Origin: Microvirga sp052114605
GTDB taxonomy: Bacteria; Pseudomonadota; Alphaproteobacteria; Rhizobiales; Beijerinckiaceae
Length of the DNA stretch: 64,000 nucleotides
Reading direction: 5' to 3'
NCBI RefSeq assembly: GCF_052114605.1
Contig: NZ_JBFRFB010000008.1
Location: forward strand, 1-64,000
The notes under the pieces are model-generated. The model saw nothing but the letters and a program-made list of their open reading frames with translations, ran no database searches and was not told where the DNA came from. The position numbers and the translations under genes were made by a program. Numbering within the stretch: position 1 is the first letter of the stretch; every line of letters starts with the position of its first letter. This document shows, in pieces, positions 16,366 through 25,000 of this stretch.

Positions 16366-16662
16366 TTAAAGTATGACGGGCACATCCTCGAAGGCTTTGC
16401 CCCAGAAAAGCAGCCGGTACTGTCTGCAGCCCGAACGGCAATAGGGGTCATTCTCGATCAACCGCACAGCTTCCTCGCGGGTATCGGTTTCCAGAACCCA
16501 GAGCGCGCCAAGAAACGGGCCACCCGGAACCTCGCGCAGACCGCCGCCGATGCGGATCTTATCCCTGTTTTCCTTCAGATAATCGAAATGAAGGCTCTCA
16601 CGCTCCTGGCGGATATCGGCCATTCCCGGAAGATCATCGAAGATAGCAACCCATCTCGTCAT
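16366..16662 (-). CDS. YCII-related domain protein
   Basis: A 98-residue protein resembling YciI. It starts MTRWVAIFDDLPGM, holds an HFDYLKENRDKIRIGGGLR segment matching the His/Asp region of the fold, and ends with a beta-strand/helix pattern including GALWVLETDTREEAVRLIENDP. YciI-like proteins are small dimeric enzymes of mostly unknown activity. The ATG at 16662 has GGAG eight bases upstream. A longer in-frame start at 16728 adds unconserved residues. Confidence 0.8.
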   Translation of the reverse strand: MTRWVAIFDDLPGMADIRQERESLHFDYLKENRDKIRIGGGLREVPGGPFLGALWVLETDTREEAVRLIENDPYCRSGCRQYRLLFWGKAFEDVPVIL

Positions 16663-16729
16663 AGGAGTGGCTCCGCTTGGATGATCAATGCAATATTGTA
16701 TCCATAGATCGAGGCGGCACCAAGCCATA

Positions 16730-16763
16730 AAGAAAAAGCGTTCCGGGCAAGTGTCCGGAACGC
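16730..16763 (-). terminator. Terminator after the IalB-like gene
   Basis: GCGTTCCGG (16738-16746) and CCGGAACGC (16755-16763) form a perfect 9-bp stem with an eight-base loop. On the minus strand it is followed by TTTTTCTTT, and it lies about 30 bases beyond the stop of the gene at 16795. The plus side also has a GTTGTTTTTT run, so it could work in both directions. Confidence 0.85.
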
Positions 16764-16794
16764 GTTGTTTTTTGAAACCGAGCCGCAGCTTGTC

Positions 16795-17505
16795 TTAAGA
16801 CGCACATTCCCGGCGGGCGTGATCCAGTGCTTTGCTGAAGCCGTTGAGCGAGTAGCGGTCCGTCAGGCTGCTGCCGCGGAGCGATTGGCTCTTGATGACC
16901 ATGGTGCCGCTTCGGGCCATGGTGGAAATGGCCTGGCCTTCCTCGGCGGGGTTCTTCAGCCAGGCGCTCGCGGCCTTGGTGATGAGTGCATAGGACGTGT
17001 TGCCGATGGCGGCCTCGGCGGGAGCGTTCTCCTTGGCCGTGAAGCCGAGCACGAGGGCGACTTCGTTCTTCACGTTCTCCGCCGGGCGGAAGGACACGAA
17101 GAGATAGGCCGGGTCACGATTCAGGTTCTTCGGCAGGCGGTCCTGAGGCTGGCTCAGGGCGTAGCAGATCTTGGAGCGGCCGGTCTGAGCCGTGTAGACG
17201 CCCCAATCGCCGTAAGAGGTCACGAGAGAGGCGCCGCCCGGTCCCGTGGCAGCCTGGGCGGGCCGCGCGGCAGTTGCGGCTCCACCGGCAGCCGCTGCTG
17301 CGGCAGCAGGCTTGGTTGCCGAAGGCTTGGCGGCCGAGGGCGCTGCCGGAGCGGGTTTCGCTGCAACCGGCTTGGCCGGCGCGGTCCGTGTCGGCTTGGG
17401 GGCCGGACGCTGGGCCTGAGCTAGAGCTGCAGGCCCGGTTCCGATGATGACAAGGGCGGAAAGGATGCCCGCGGCGATGCCGCGCTGGAGAGATGCAGTA
17501 ATCAT
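16795..17505 (-). CDS. Invasion-associated locus B (IalB) family protein
   Basis: A 236-residue exported protein. A signal peptide ends near ALAQ (residue 30). An Ala/Pro/Lys-rich low-complexity linker follows (about 31-85), and then the IalB domain begins at SYGDWGVYT and contains KICYALSQP, YLFVSFRP and GNTSYALITKAASAW. IalB was named from Bartonella erythrocyte invasion, but homologues are common in free-living rhizobia and the function there is unknown. It has its own terminator and a long AT-rich upstream spacer, so it is probably transcribed alone. Confidence 0.85.
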   Translation of the reverse strand: MITASLQRGIAAGILSALVIIGTGPAALAQAQRPAPKPTRTAPAKPVAAKPAPAAPSAAKPSATKPAAAAAAAGGAATAARPAQAATGPGGASLVTSYGDWGVYTAQTGRSKICYALSQPQDRLPKNLNRDPAYLFVSFRPAENVKNEVALVLGFTAKENAPAEAAIGNTSYALITKAASAWLKNPAEEGQAISTMARSGTMVIKSQSLRGSSLTDRYSLNGFSKALDHARRECAS

Positions 17506-17866
17506 AGGGCGGGACCATACGGGGGGATGGTTAAGAACTCTTCACCATCCCGTTAAGCCCAGCCCGCGCCCTTGGCGATGCGTCGAAACGTGGCAAGCCG
17601 AGCGGACGATATGCGCCTGGCCAAAACGAGGGCCGGTAAATTGGCATGACTTAGAGTCATCTGAAGAAGTCGGCAATCGTACTCAGAAAAATAAAAGGGC
17701 CGCATGAAGCGGCCCGCAAAGTTGAGAGGAAAAGATGTTCGTTTTTGAAATCAGGGAGGAGTTGAAATCATTTTTGGTCGAACGAGATCTTTCTTAAAAG
17801 CAAAAATATAATGTTGCAATAAGTCTATATTCTTTCTTCTGACTAGAATCCTAATAAGAGCAGATT
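17506..17866. other. AT-rich intergenic spacer
   Basis: The 361 bp between the divergently read IalB-like gene and the YkvA-like gene hold no convincing open frame. From about 17720 to 17866 the sequence becomes markedly AT-rich with runs such as AAAATATAATG. The spacer should carry the promoter of the IalB-like gene. Apart from the hairpin at 17697-17715 nothing specific was recognised. Confidence 0.5.
17685..17715 (-). terminator. Probable terminator, minus strand
   Basis: GGGCCGC (17697-17703) and GCGGCCC (17709-17715) form a 7-bp GC stem with a five-base loop. Read on the minus strand it is followed by TTTTATTTTTC. It lies about 150 bases downstream of the YkvA-like stop, leaving a long 3' UTR, or it may end an unseen small transcript. 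Confidence 0.7.
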
Positions 17867-18256
17867 TTATAGATGATCTATGGCGACTTCCCCTAGGGAT
17901 TTCCGTGCCTTAGCTCTATGTTCTTCCGTAATGGAACTGGCGACCTGCGTAATTGCCGCAGCCAGCACGGCGGCATCGTCCGCAAAGCCTACCAGAGGCA
18001 GGAAGTCGGCTATCGCATCTGTGGGGAAGATGAAATAGGCGATGGCGCCGATGAGAATCAGCTTCACGCGGCTCGGCGTCTGCGGATCGGTCGCGCAGTA
18101 GAAGGCGGCCACCAGATCCTCGGCGAAGGGGATCTTGCCGGCTACGCGGCGCAGCTTCTCCCAGAAGCGCCGCTTCAGGCTCTCCTCGTCGCGGGTTTCC
18201 GCGCGCATGGCATCCATCTCGGCCTTGGTGAAAGGCTTGATGAAAGGGTCGCTCAT
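17867..18256 (-). CDS. DUF1232 (YkvA-like) small membrane protein
   Basis: A 129-residue protein with the DUF1232 core: AFYCATDPQTPSRVKLILIGA, then YFIFPTDAIADFLPLVGFADDAAVL. The conserved PxDxIxDFxPxxGxxDD signature is clear. Family members are predicted membrane-associated proteins of unknown function. The ATG at 18256 with AGGA upstream is chosen, since the longer open frame runs back through the divergent SDR gene. Confidence 0.88.
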   Translation of the reverse strand: MSDPFIKPFTKAEMDAMRAETRDEESLKRRFWEKLRRVAGKIPFAEDLVAAFYCATDPQTPSRVKLILIGAIAYFIFPTDAIADFLPLVGFADDAAVLAAAITQVASSITEEHRAKARKSLGEVAIDHL

Positions 18257-18338
18257 GCTCGTCCTACTCCTTCTTGAGTCTAGTATCCGCCGTATCCAGC
18301 ACTGCATAGATATGCATCCGGAACAGGAGAGGAAACCG

Positions 18339-19124
18339 ATGAAGCTCGACAAAATGATGGCGGCCGTTGTGACCGGAGGTGCGTCCGGCCTTGGCGAGGC
18401 GACCGCGCGAATGCTCGCCTCGCACGGCGTGAAGGTCGCCATTCTGGACATGAACGCGGAACGCGGCGAAGCAGTTGCCCGCGACATCGGCGCCGTCTTC
18501 TGTAAAACCGACGTGACGGACGAGGCCTCTATCGATGCAGGGCTCGCGCAGGCTCGTGCCGCGAACGGCACCGAGCGTATTCTCGTCAATTGCGCCGGCA
18601 TCGCGCCGGGCCGCCGCACCGTGACGAAGAAGCGCGAGACCGGCGAGCTCATCGCGCACGATATTGCGAGCTTCCGCCGTGCCATCGAGATCAATCTTAT
18701 TGGCACCTATGCCATGATCGCCAAATGCTCGGCCGCCATGGCTGGCCTCGATCCGGTGACGCCCGACGGCGGGCGCGGCGTGATCGTCAATACGTCGTCG
18801 GTCGCGGCCCAGGACGGGCAGATCGGGCAGGCGGCCTATGCCGCCTCCAAAGGCGGCGTTCTCGCGCTCACCCTGCCGGTGGCGCGCGATCTCTCGGGCT
18901 TCGGCATCCGCGTGATGTCGATCCTGCCAGGCCTTTTCGAGACGCCGCTTCTGGAGGGTATAGCGGAGGAATACCGCAAGGCGCTGGAGGCGAACATTCC
19001 CTTCCCGTCGCGCCTCGGACGCCCGGAGGAATACGCCGCGTTGGTGAAGGCGATCATCGAGAGCGACATGCTCAACGGCGAAGGCATCCGCATCGACGGC
19101 GCTTTGCGCATGCAGCCGAAGTAA
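18339..19124 (+). CDS. SDR dehydrogenase, 3-hydroxyacyl-CoA dehydrogenase type II-like
   Basis: A 261-residue short-chain dehydrogenase. NAD site TGGASGLGEA (residues 12-21), NCAG, catalytic Ser153/154, Tyr167 and Lys171 (YAASK), and the C-terminal ILPGLFETPLL. The whole outline matches HSD17B10/type II 3-hydroxyacyl-CoA dehydrogenase, which oxidises short branched or straight 3-hydroxyacyl-CoA in fatty acid or isoleucine breakdown. Other SDR activities are possible. The start at 18339 has a GGAGAGG site and is divergent from the DUF1232 gene. Confidence 0.88.
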   Translation: MKLDKMMAAVVTGGASGLGEATARMLASHGVKVAILDMNAERGEAVARDIGAVFCKTDVTDEASIDAGLAQARAANGTERILVNCAGIAPGRRTVTKKRETGELIAHDIASFRRAIEINLIGTYAMIAKCSAAMAGLDPVTPDGGRGVIVNTSSVAAQDGQIGQAAYAASKGGVLALTLPVARDLSGFGIRVMSILPGLFETPLLEGIAEEYRKALEANIPFPSRLGRPEEYAALVKAIIESDMLNGEGIRIDGALRMQPK

Positions 19125-19126
19125 TT

Positions 19127-19534
19127 TTAAGACGTCACCTCGCCCCGGTTCTCCGGGTAGCCGATCAGGTCCGGCGTGCAGAGCCAGCTCTCGCGCCGGA
19201 TGGTCCAGGCCTCATAGGTGGGCGTGAAGCGATTCGTGTCGTCGAACGCACCCATCTTGATCTCGATCTCGTCGCCGCCATCCGTATAGAACACCTGCGA
19301 TCCGCATTTTGGGCAGAAGCGATCCTGGCTACCGGGTGAGGGCTCCCAGCCATGGCTTTCACCGGAGATCGTGACCTTGTCTGAGGGATAAACCACGAAG
19401 GCGTTGAACACGCTGCCGCCGATCTTGCGGCAGGTCATGCAATGGCACAGGCCGACGCGATTGGGCGCGCCGCGCGCCTCGAACCGCAATTGCCCGCAGG
19501 CGCAGCCGCCGGACAGAACTTCCTCGCCCGCCAT
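19127..19534 (-). CDS. GFA family (glutathione-dependent formaldehyde-activating-like) protein
   Basis: A 135-residue zinc-binding protein with the GFA/CENP-V cysteine pattern: GGCACGQLRF, LCHCMTCRK and FCPKCGSQVFY. The namesake enzyme joins formaldehyde to glutathione, but most homologues have no proven reaction. It lies five bases after phhB on the same strand, so the two are probably co-transcribed, and it converges with the SDR gene with a 2-bp gap. Confidence 0.9.
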   Translation of the reverse strand: MAGEEVLSGGCACGQLRFEARGAPNRVGLCHCMTCRKIGGSVFNAFVVYPSDKVTISGESHGWEPSPGSQDRFCPKCGSQVFYTDGGDEIEIKMGAFDDTNRFTPTYEAWTIRRESWLCTPDLIGYPENRGEVTS

Positions 19535-19538
19535 AGCG

Positions 19539-19841
19539 TCACGCCTTCGTCAGCCCGGCGGCGAGCTGGTTCATGCGCTGCGCCAGCTCGATGTCGCGCC
19601 GGGTGAGGCCGTCCGCATCGTGGGTAGAGAGCGTCACATCCACCTTGTTGTAGACGTTGAACCATTCCGGGTGATGATTCATCGGCTCGGCCACCAGGGC
19701 GACGCGGGTCATCCAGCCGAAGGCGGCGTTGAAATCCTCGAAGACGAAGCGTTTGTGAATGGCATCGCGCCCCTCCACGAGATTCCAGCCATCGAGGCCG
19801 GAGAGGAGCTGCTGGCGTTCGGTGTCGGTCAATCGGGGCAT
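19539..19841 (-). CDS. phhB: Pterin-4a-carbinolamine dehydratase
   Basis: A 100-residue protein spanning the whole family domain. FVFEDFNAAFGWMTRVALVAE leads into MNHHPEWFNVYNKVDVTLSTHD with the catalytic His56-His57 pair. It recycles the 4a-hydroxytetrahydropterin made by phenylalanine hydroxylase. No phhA is seen nearby, so in this window it stands with the GFA gene only. Confidence 0.94.
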   Translation of the reverse strand: MPRLTDTERQQLLSGLDGWNLVEGRDAIHKRFVFEDFNAAFGWMTRVALVAEPMNHHPEWFNVYNKVDVTLSTHDADGLTRRDIELAQRMNQLAAGLTKA

Positions 19842-19966
19842 GGCGGCTGCTTTGCTGGAACCAGGGTCACCATCATCATGAAGCGGCGGGGCCGCGTTTC
19901 AAGGCCCCAGTCTTCAGTGTCATCCTCTTCCCAGCCCTGCGGGCTGCCGGGAACGACACCAGGATT

Positions 19967-20980
19967 TCACGCAATCCCGAGCAGACTAATAAGGCCGAGG
20001 CTGATCGCAATGAGAACGATGAGCGAGAGAGTGACGCCAAGCGTCACACGCCCACCCACCTTGCCTAAAACTTTCAGATCGACGCCAAGCCCGAGCGCCG
20101 CCATCGCCATGACGGTCAACAGCGTAGCCACGGGCATGACGAGGTTGAGCACGGCATCGGGAATGAAATTCAAGGAGCGCAGCAGCGCAAGCGCGAGAAA
20201 GCCGATGATGAACCAGGGCACGAGCCTGGCGAGCGATGGGCGTGCCGTTGCCGATTGGCGCTTTGTTACGAGCGACAGGCCGATCACCACGGGGCCGAGC
20301 ATCAGCACGCGCACCAGCTTCACCAGGGTGCCGAGCTGCGTGCTGACGATGCTCACCGGCACGGTGGCCGCGAGCACCTGCGGCACCGCGTAGACGGTCA
20401 GCCCCGCGAGCACGCCATATTGCGTCAGGGATAATCCGAGAAGCGGCATCAGAAGCGGCAGGCCCAGCACCACGATCACGCCGAGAATGGCGGTGAAGGC
20501 AATCGACGAGGCCACATCCTCAGGTCTCGCTCCGATCACAGGCGCCACGGCGGCAATCGCCGAGTTTCCGCAGATGGAGTTTCCGCAGGCCACCAGCACC
20601 GCCATGCGCTTAGGAAGGCCGAGTATACGGCACAAACCATAGCTCGCCGCGATGCTGACGATGACGACACCCGCGATTCCGAGGATCAGCGCGAAGCCCG
20701 CTTCCATCACGGCTTGAAAGCTGATCGAGGCGCCGAGCAGCACGACTGCGATTTCAAGGAGCGTCTTGGCTGAGAAGCCGATGCCGGGCACCCATTTAAG
20801 GCTGGGGGTCCAGAGCGTGCGAATGAGCGTGCCGATGAGAATGGCGATCACCAAGGCCTCGAGCCAGGGCCGCCCGGTCCAATGCTCCTCAACCGCTTGC
20901 AGGCCCAGCGCAACCAGCGAAATCGCGGCGCAGATTGCGAGGCCGGGGCCGAGTTGCGCCATGCGGTTGCGGATCGTCAC
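19967..20980 (-). CDS. YeiH family putative sulfate exporter
   Basis: A 337-residue protein with about ten hydrophobic helices. The family hallmarks are VLLGASISFQAVMEAG, VACGNSICGNSAIAAVAPVIGA, and the closing AALGLGVDLKVLGKVGG. YeiH (UPF0324) proteins are annotated as sulfate exporters, but physiological evidence is thin. GTG 20980 with AGGGG eight bases upstream is preferred to the ATG at 21040, which overlaps the neighbouring phosphatase gene end and adds about 20 unconserved residues. Confidence 0.87.
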   Translation of the reverse strand: MTIRNRMAQLGPGLAICAAISLVALGLQAVEEHWTGRPWLEALVIAILIGTLIRTLWTPSLKWVPGIGFSAKTLLEIAVVLLGASISFQAVMEAGFALILGIAGVVIVSIAASYGLCRILGLPKRMAVLVACGNSICGNSAIAAVAPVIGARPEDVASSIAFTAILGVIVVLGLPLLMPLLGLSLTQYGVLAGLTVYAVPQVLAATVPVSIVSTQLGTLVKLVRVLMLGPVVIGLSLVTKRQSATARPSLARLVPWFIIGFLALALLRSLNFIPDAVLNLVMPVATLLTVMAMAALGLGVDLKVLGKVGGRVTLGVTLSLIVLIAISLGLISLLGIA

Positions 20981-21032
20981 GTGTTTCGCCCCTGTGGTAT
21001 CGGGGGATGGATAATCCCAAGAGAGCGTTCTG

Positions 21033-21614
21033 TCACGCAAACCCGTCTTCGATCGCCCGCCAATCCTGTTTGAGCGAAAACGTCTCGCGGTCGATCACGA
21101 TGAAGCAGCCACCGCCCGGATGAGACGGGCGGCTCTCGCGGCCGATTTCCACGTTCTGCAGATGCGCCGTGAGCAGGCATCCGACGCCGCCATGGGACAC
21201 GATGACGGCATCGCCGGTGGTTGCCTGCACGACCCGGCGCATCGCATCGACGATGCGCGTCTGTGCGTCGATGGCGCGCTCCCAGCCGCGAATGCTCTCG
21301 TGCGGTTGCGCGAAAAATTCCCGCACCACATCCCAGAATTCCGGCGGCGCGATATAGCCGGTGGCCGAGCGGTCGTTTTCGCCGAGCGCTTCATCGGTCT
21401 GAACGGCAAGTCCGAAGCGCCTGGCGATGATGTCAGCCCCGTCGAGGGCCTTCTGTTCGGTGCTCGCATGAACGGCGGAAAGCGGCCGGCCGGCGAGGGC
21501 ATCCGCGAATCGCTCCATGCGTGCGCGGCCGACAGGGTTCAAGGGCCATCGCGGCACGGGCACGAGCGGATCGATGACGACTTCGGGATGAGTGAGAAAG
21601 ATGAGAGACGACAT
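21033..21614 (-). CDS. Histidine phosphatase superfamily protein, atypical motif
   Basis: A 193-residue protein with the phosphoglycerate-mutase fold. The usual N-terminal RHG motif reads LTHPEV, so the catalytic His is kept but the Arg and Gly are replaced. The mid motif ASTEQKALDGADI carries Lys where Arg usually binds phosphate, and the C-terminal VSHGG with the second His is intact. It may have altered or no phosphatase activity. Head-to-tail with thpR on the minus strand (9-bp gap). Confidence 0.8.
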   Translation of the reverse strand: MSSLIFLTHPEVVIDPLVPVPRWPLNPVGRARMERFADALAGRPLSAVHASTEQKALDGADIIARRFGLAVQTDEALGENDRSATGYIAPPEFWDVVREFFAQPHESIRGWERAIDAQTRIVDAMRRVVQATTGDAVIVSHGGVGCLLTAHLQNVEIGRESRPSHPGGGCFIVIDRETFSLKQDWRAIEDGFA

Positions 21615-21623
21615 GAAAGATCG

Positions 21624-22160
21624 TTAGCTCAAGGGATAGGCCGCCTCAATCACATAGGGGCCACCGCCTGTTGAGGAGCGAGAGGAATAGAGGACGAAGC
21701 GGTCGGCTGTGAAGGTCAGCTTGGGGAAATGACCACGCGTGGCGATGTAATCCGCCACATCGATGGGCGAGGCGTTGCGCAGGCGGGCGAGCGTCACATG
21801 GGGCGTGAACTTGCGGGTTTCAGGCTCCAGCCCGATCTGGCGCAAAAGCCTTTCCTGCTCGGCCTGCACTTCGTTCAACCCGCCGTTGCCTGACGTGCGG
21901 GCGAAGACCGCGCGGGGTTTCGAACCGCCAAAACTGTCGAGGCCGTCGATGGTGATGGTGAGCGGGTCGCGGCGGCGCCTCTCGCCGAGAACGGAAACTA
22001 CATCCTCCGCCATGCGGTCGTCGATATCGCCGATGAAGCGCAGAGTGATGTGATAGTTTTCAGGGTCGATCCAGCGTGCGCCGGGCAGGCCGCCGCGATA
22101 GGCGGACAGGGCAAGACCGATCTGGGCGGGAATTTCGATGCCGGTAAAGAGGCGGGGCAT
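21624..22160 (-). CDS. thpR: RNA 2',3'-cyclic phosphodiesterase
   Basis: A 2H phosphoesterase of 178 residues. It has both HXTX motifs, HITL at His37 and HVTL at His121, and opens MPRLFTGIEIP as family members do. It hydrolyses 2',3'-cyclic phosphate RNA ends in vitro (the LigT/ThpR family). ATG 22160 has GAGGAA seven bases upstream and gives the standard length. The phosphatase-like gene follows directly, so they form a probable two-gene unit. Confidence 0.93.
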   Translation of the reverse strand: MPRLFTGIEIPAQIGLALSAYRGGLPGARWIDPENYHITLRFIGDIDDRMAEDVVSVLGERRRRDPLTITIDGLDSFGGSKPRAVFARTSGNGGLNEVQAEQERLLRQIGLEPETRKFTPHVTLARLRNASPIDVADYIATRGHFPKLTFTADRFVLYSSRSSTGGGPYVIEAAYPLS

Positions 22161-22223
22161 GCGATTCCTCCTGAGCCTTGCCGTTGTGAAAACAGACGAC
22201 GTGCCGGTCGGGTTCTGACGATT

Positions 22224-22439
22224 TGTCATCCCGGGGCTGCAAAGCAGAACCCGGGATCGTTGTCAGAATAAGACGCTGGAGCCACCCCTGTCATTCCCGC
22301 GAAAGCGGGAACCCATAAGCATTGCGGATATGGAATGAGGCTCCTTGCGGCGTTCTGGTTGTGGATCCCCGCCTTCGCGGAGATGACGGTGTTCTGTTCT
22401 GCTTGCGATCCCGGATCGGCTCACGCCGTCCGGGATGAC
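22224..22439. repeat. Dispersed palindromic repeats, family B, copy 2
   Basis: Fills the gap between thpR and the aldo-keto reductase. TGTCATCCCGGGGC near 22224 and CCGTCCGGGATGACA near 22427 bracket it, with internal arms TCATTCCCGCGAAAGCGGGAA (near 22291) and GGATCCCCGCCTTCGCGGAGATGAC (near 22363). The order of modules is the same as at 7912-8097. Confidence 0.8.
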
Positions 22440-22455
22440 ACTTGGTGGGTTTCGC

Positions 22456-23499
22456 TTACGGGCACGGATTGCAATGCGCGACGTGGATCTCGTTGATGCG
22501 CTTTTCGAGTTCCGGCGTGATCGTCACCTCAACGGAGGCGATGTCCGTCTTCAGCTGCTCCATCGAGGTCGCGCCGATGATGTTGGACGTGACGAAGGCG
22601 CGCGAATTGACGAAGGCGAGCGCCATCTGCGCCGGGTCGAGGGCGAACTCCTTGGCGAGCGCTACATATTTGCGGATCGCCGCCTCGGCAGTGGCGTTCT
22701 CGTAGCGCTGGCCGCGGCCGAAGAGAGCCGTGCGGGTGCCTGCGGGGCGGGCGCCGTCGAGATATTTGCCGGTGAGATAGCCTTGAGCCAACGGCGAATA
22801 GGCGAGCAGGCTCACCTTCTCGTGCATGAACACCTCGGCCAGCGCCACCTCGTTGGTGCGGTTGAGCAGGTTATAGGCGTTCTGCACCGATTGCGCCCGC
22901 GCCTGGCCCTTGGCCTCCGCATGCTTGAGGAAGGTCATGGTGCCCCAGGCGCTCTCGTTCGAGAGGCCAAAATGGCGGATCTTTCCGGCCTTCACGAGGT
23001 CGGTCATGATCTCGACCGTCTCCGCGATGGGGTGCGAATCGGCGTCCTGATGCTTGTAGACGGTCGGGTTCGAGCCCCAGGGCATGGGGCGGTCGGGCCA
23101 GTGGATCTGGTAGAGATCGATATAGTCGGTCTGGAGCCGCTTGAGGCTCTTGTTCACCGCCTCCTCGATCTGGGCGCGGGAGAGCTCAGCCTTGGAGCCG
23201 TCGTTGCGGAACCAAGTGTTGTCGGACCGGCCCACCACCTTGGAGGCGAGAATCACCTTGTCGCGGTTGGTCCGCGACTTGAACCAGGAGCCGATGATCT
23301 TTTCCGTGGAGCCTTGAGTCTCGGCCTTGGGCGGAATCGAATAGAGTTCGGCGGTATCGAAGAAATTGATGCCCTGGTCGAGGGCATAATCCATCTGCTC
23401 GTGGCCCTCGGCCTCCGTGTTCTGCTGGCCCCAGGTCATGGTGCCGAGGCAAATGAGGCTGACATTCAGGTCGGTATGGCCGAGGCGGCGATATTCCAT
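22456..23499 (-). CDS. tas: NADP(H)-dependent aldo-keto reductase, Tas-like
   Basis: A 347-residue TIM-barrel oxidoreductase of aldo-keto reductase family, with the tetrad Asp48, Tyr53, Lys87 and His133 in place. MEYRRLGHTDLNVSLICLGTMTWG at the start and the length match E. coli Tas (346 residues), a reductase of uncertain substrate. ATG 23499 is preferred over the in-frame TTG two codons upstream because GGAG lies eight bases before it. Confidence 0.9.
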   Translation of the reverse strand: MEYRRLGHTDLNVSLICLGTMTWGQQNTEAEGHEQMDYALDQGINFFDTAELYSIPPKAETQGSTEKIIGSWFKSRTNRDKVILASKVVGRSDNTWFRNDGSKAELSRAQIEEAVNKSLKRLQTDYIDLYQIHWPDRPMPWGSNPTVYKHQDADSHPIAETVEIMTDLVKAGKIRHFGLSNESAWGTMTFLKHAEAKGQARAQSVQNAYNLLNRTNEVALAEVFMHEKVSLLAYSPLAQGYLTGKYLDGARPAGTRTALFGRGQRYENATAEAAIRKYVALAKEFALDPAQMALAFVNSRAFVTSNIIGATSMEQLKTDIASVEVTITPELEKRINEIHVAHCNPCP

Positions 23500-23563
23500 G
23501 TTCAAGGCTCCTCGCGGCGGGGATCCGCCACGCTCAGATGGACTAAGATGCGCCGGAATTGGG

Positions 23564-24226
23564 TCAGCGCTGGGTCAGGCGGGAAAGAAAGCTTTCGACG
23601 CTGGGAAGAATACGCTCGACGATGGTCTCCACGCCCTTGGCGGTGGGGTGCAACCCATCGGGAAGGTTGAGAGACCTGTCGCCTGCGACTCCATCCAGGA
23701 AGAAGGGATAGAGCACAAGGTCGTGCTTCTTCGCAATGTCCGAATAGATCGGGTCGAACTTGGCGATGTAGTCCGGTCCCAGATTCCGCGAGGCATACAT
23801 GCCCGCGAGCATGACCAGGATGTTCCGGCTCTTGAGCCGCTCCACGATGGTCTCGATGGCCTGGCGGGTAACAGTCGGGTCGAGGCCGCGCAGCATGTCG
23901 TTGGCCCCCAGCTCCACGATCACCCCGTCTGTGCCGTCGGGCACGGACCAATCGAGCCGGTCGAGCCCCGCCGAGGCCGTATCGCCGGACACACCCGCAT
24001 TGGCGACCTCGACCTTGTAGCCCTTGGCCCGCAAAGCCTTCTCCAGAACGGTGGGAAAGGCGGCTTCCTGAGGCAGATTGTAGCCCGCGCTGAGGCTGTC
24101 GCCGAGGGCCACGAGCTTCAGGGGCTCCGTTCTCTGGCCTTGAGCAAGGGCAGGGGAGGCGAGGGCGCAAAGCATGGCCGCACACGCAAAAATGATCGTC
24201 ATGAATGGGCCGGATTGGCGCTTCAT
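23564..24226 (-). CDS. Periplasmic SGNH hydrolase, TesA-like arylesterase/thioesterase
   Basis: A 220-residue exported hydrolase. The signal peptide is cleaved after SPALA (residue 28). Block I is LGDSLSAGY with nucleophile Ser44, block III is GANDML, and DGLHPT contributes the Asp and His. The family includes E. coli TesA (acyl-CoA thioesterase I/lysophospholipase L1). ATG 24226 has GGGAAG upstream. It is divergent from the ABC ATPase, the same tesA-ybbA-ybbP arrangement found in many proteobacteria. Confidence 0.92.
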   Translation of the reverse strand: MKRQSGPFMTIIFACAAMLCALASPALAQGQRTEPLKLVALGDSLSAGYNLPQEAAFPTVLEKALRAKGYKVEVANAGVSGDTASAGLDRLDWSVPDGTDGVIVELGANDMLRGLDPTVTRQAIETIVERLKSRNILVMLAGMYASRNLGPDYIAKFDPIYSDIAKKHDLVLYPFFLDGVAGDRSLNLPDGLHPTAKGVETIVERILPSVESFLSRLTQR

Positions 24227-24296
24227 CGATAGGCTTCCCATCTAGGCAGGACTAAAGGACGTCTTGGACAGTTTCCAACAGATCGGGTGAATAGGC

Positions 24297-24989
24297 ATGA
24301 AGGACAAGGCCATCGCGCTGCACGATGTCGATTTGAGCCTCGGGCGCGGGGCCGCGCGGGTGCATATCCTGAAGGGCATTTCGCTTGATGTCGGCAAGGG
24401 CGAGGCGGTGGGCCTGGTCGGCCCTTCGGGTTCGGGGAAGTCCACGCTGCTCATGACCATGGCGGGCCTCGAGCGGCCGGATTCTGGCAAGGTGATCGTC
24501 GACGGCACCGATCTGTCCGGCCTCGATGAGGATGATCTCGCCCGTTTTCGAGGCCGGCGCATCGGCATCGTGTTCCAGTCCTTCCATCTCGTTCCCACCA
24601 TGACGGCGTTAGAGAACGTGGCGCTTCCCCTGGAGCTGGCCGGCGAGGATGATGCCTTCGAGCGCGCCGAGGCCGAATTACAGGCGGTAGGCTTAGGGTC
24701 TCGCCTTCATCATTATCCCGCACAGCTTTCGGGCGGCGAGCAGCAGCGTGTGGCGATTGCCCGCGCCATCGTGCCGAACCCGGCGATCCTGGTGGCGGAC
24801 GAGCCCACCGGCAATCTCGACGAGACGACGGGCACCTCCATCGTGGACCTGCTCTTCGCCCTCAAGCGCGACCGGGGCGCCACCCTGGTACTCGTGACCC
24901 ACGACCTGAACCTCGCCCGCCTCTGCGACCGCACGGTGCGCCTGCGCTCCGGTCAGGTGGAGGCCGATGCGGCCTCGACTGTCGCTTAA
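24297..24989 (+). CDS. ABC transporter ATP-binding protein, YbbA/LolD type
   Basis: A 230-residue ATPase with Walker A GPSGSGKST, Q-loop VFQSFHL, signature LSGGEQQR and Walker B ILVADEPTGNLDE. It belongs to the MacB/LolD class, which drives FtsX-type permeases. The permease gene starts 12 bases after its stop, and the tesA-like hydrolase lies divergently upstream. In other bacteria the ybbA-ybbP pair is suspected of lipid or lipoprotein handling at the membrane. Confidence 0.93.
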   Translation: MKDKAIALHDVDLSLGRGAARVHILKGISLDVGKGEAVGLVGPSGSGKSTLLMTMAGLERPDSGKVIVDGTDLSGLDEDDLARFRGRRIGIVFQSFHLVPTMTALENVALPLELAGEDDAFERAEAELQAVGLGSRLHHYPAQLSGGEQQRVAIARAIVPNPAILVADEPTGNLDETTGTSIVDLLFALKRDRGATLVLVTHDLNLARLCDRTVRLRSGQVEADAASTVA

Positions 24990-25000
24990 GGGAGCGGTTC

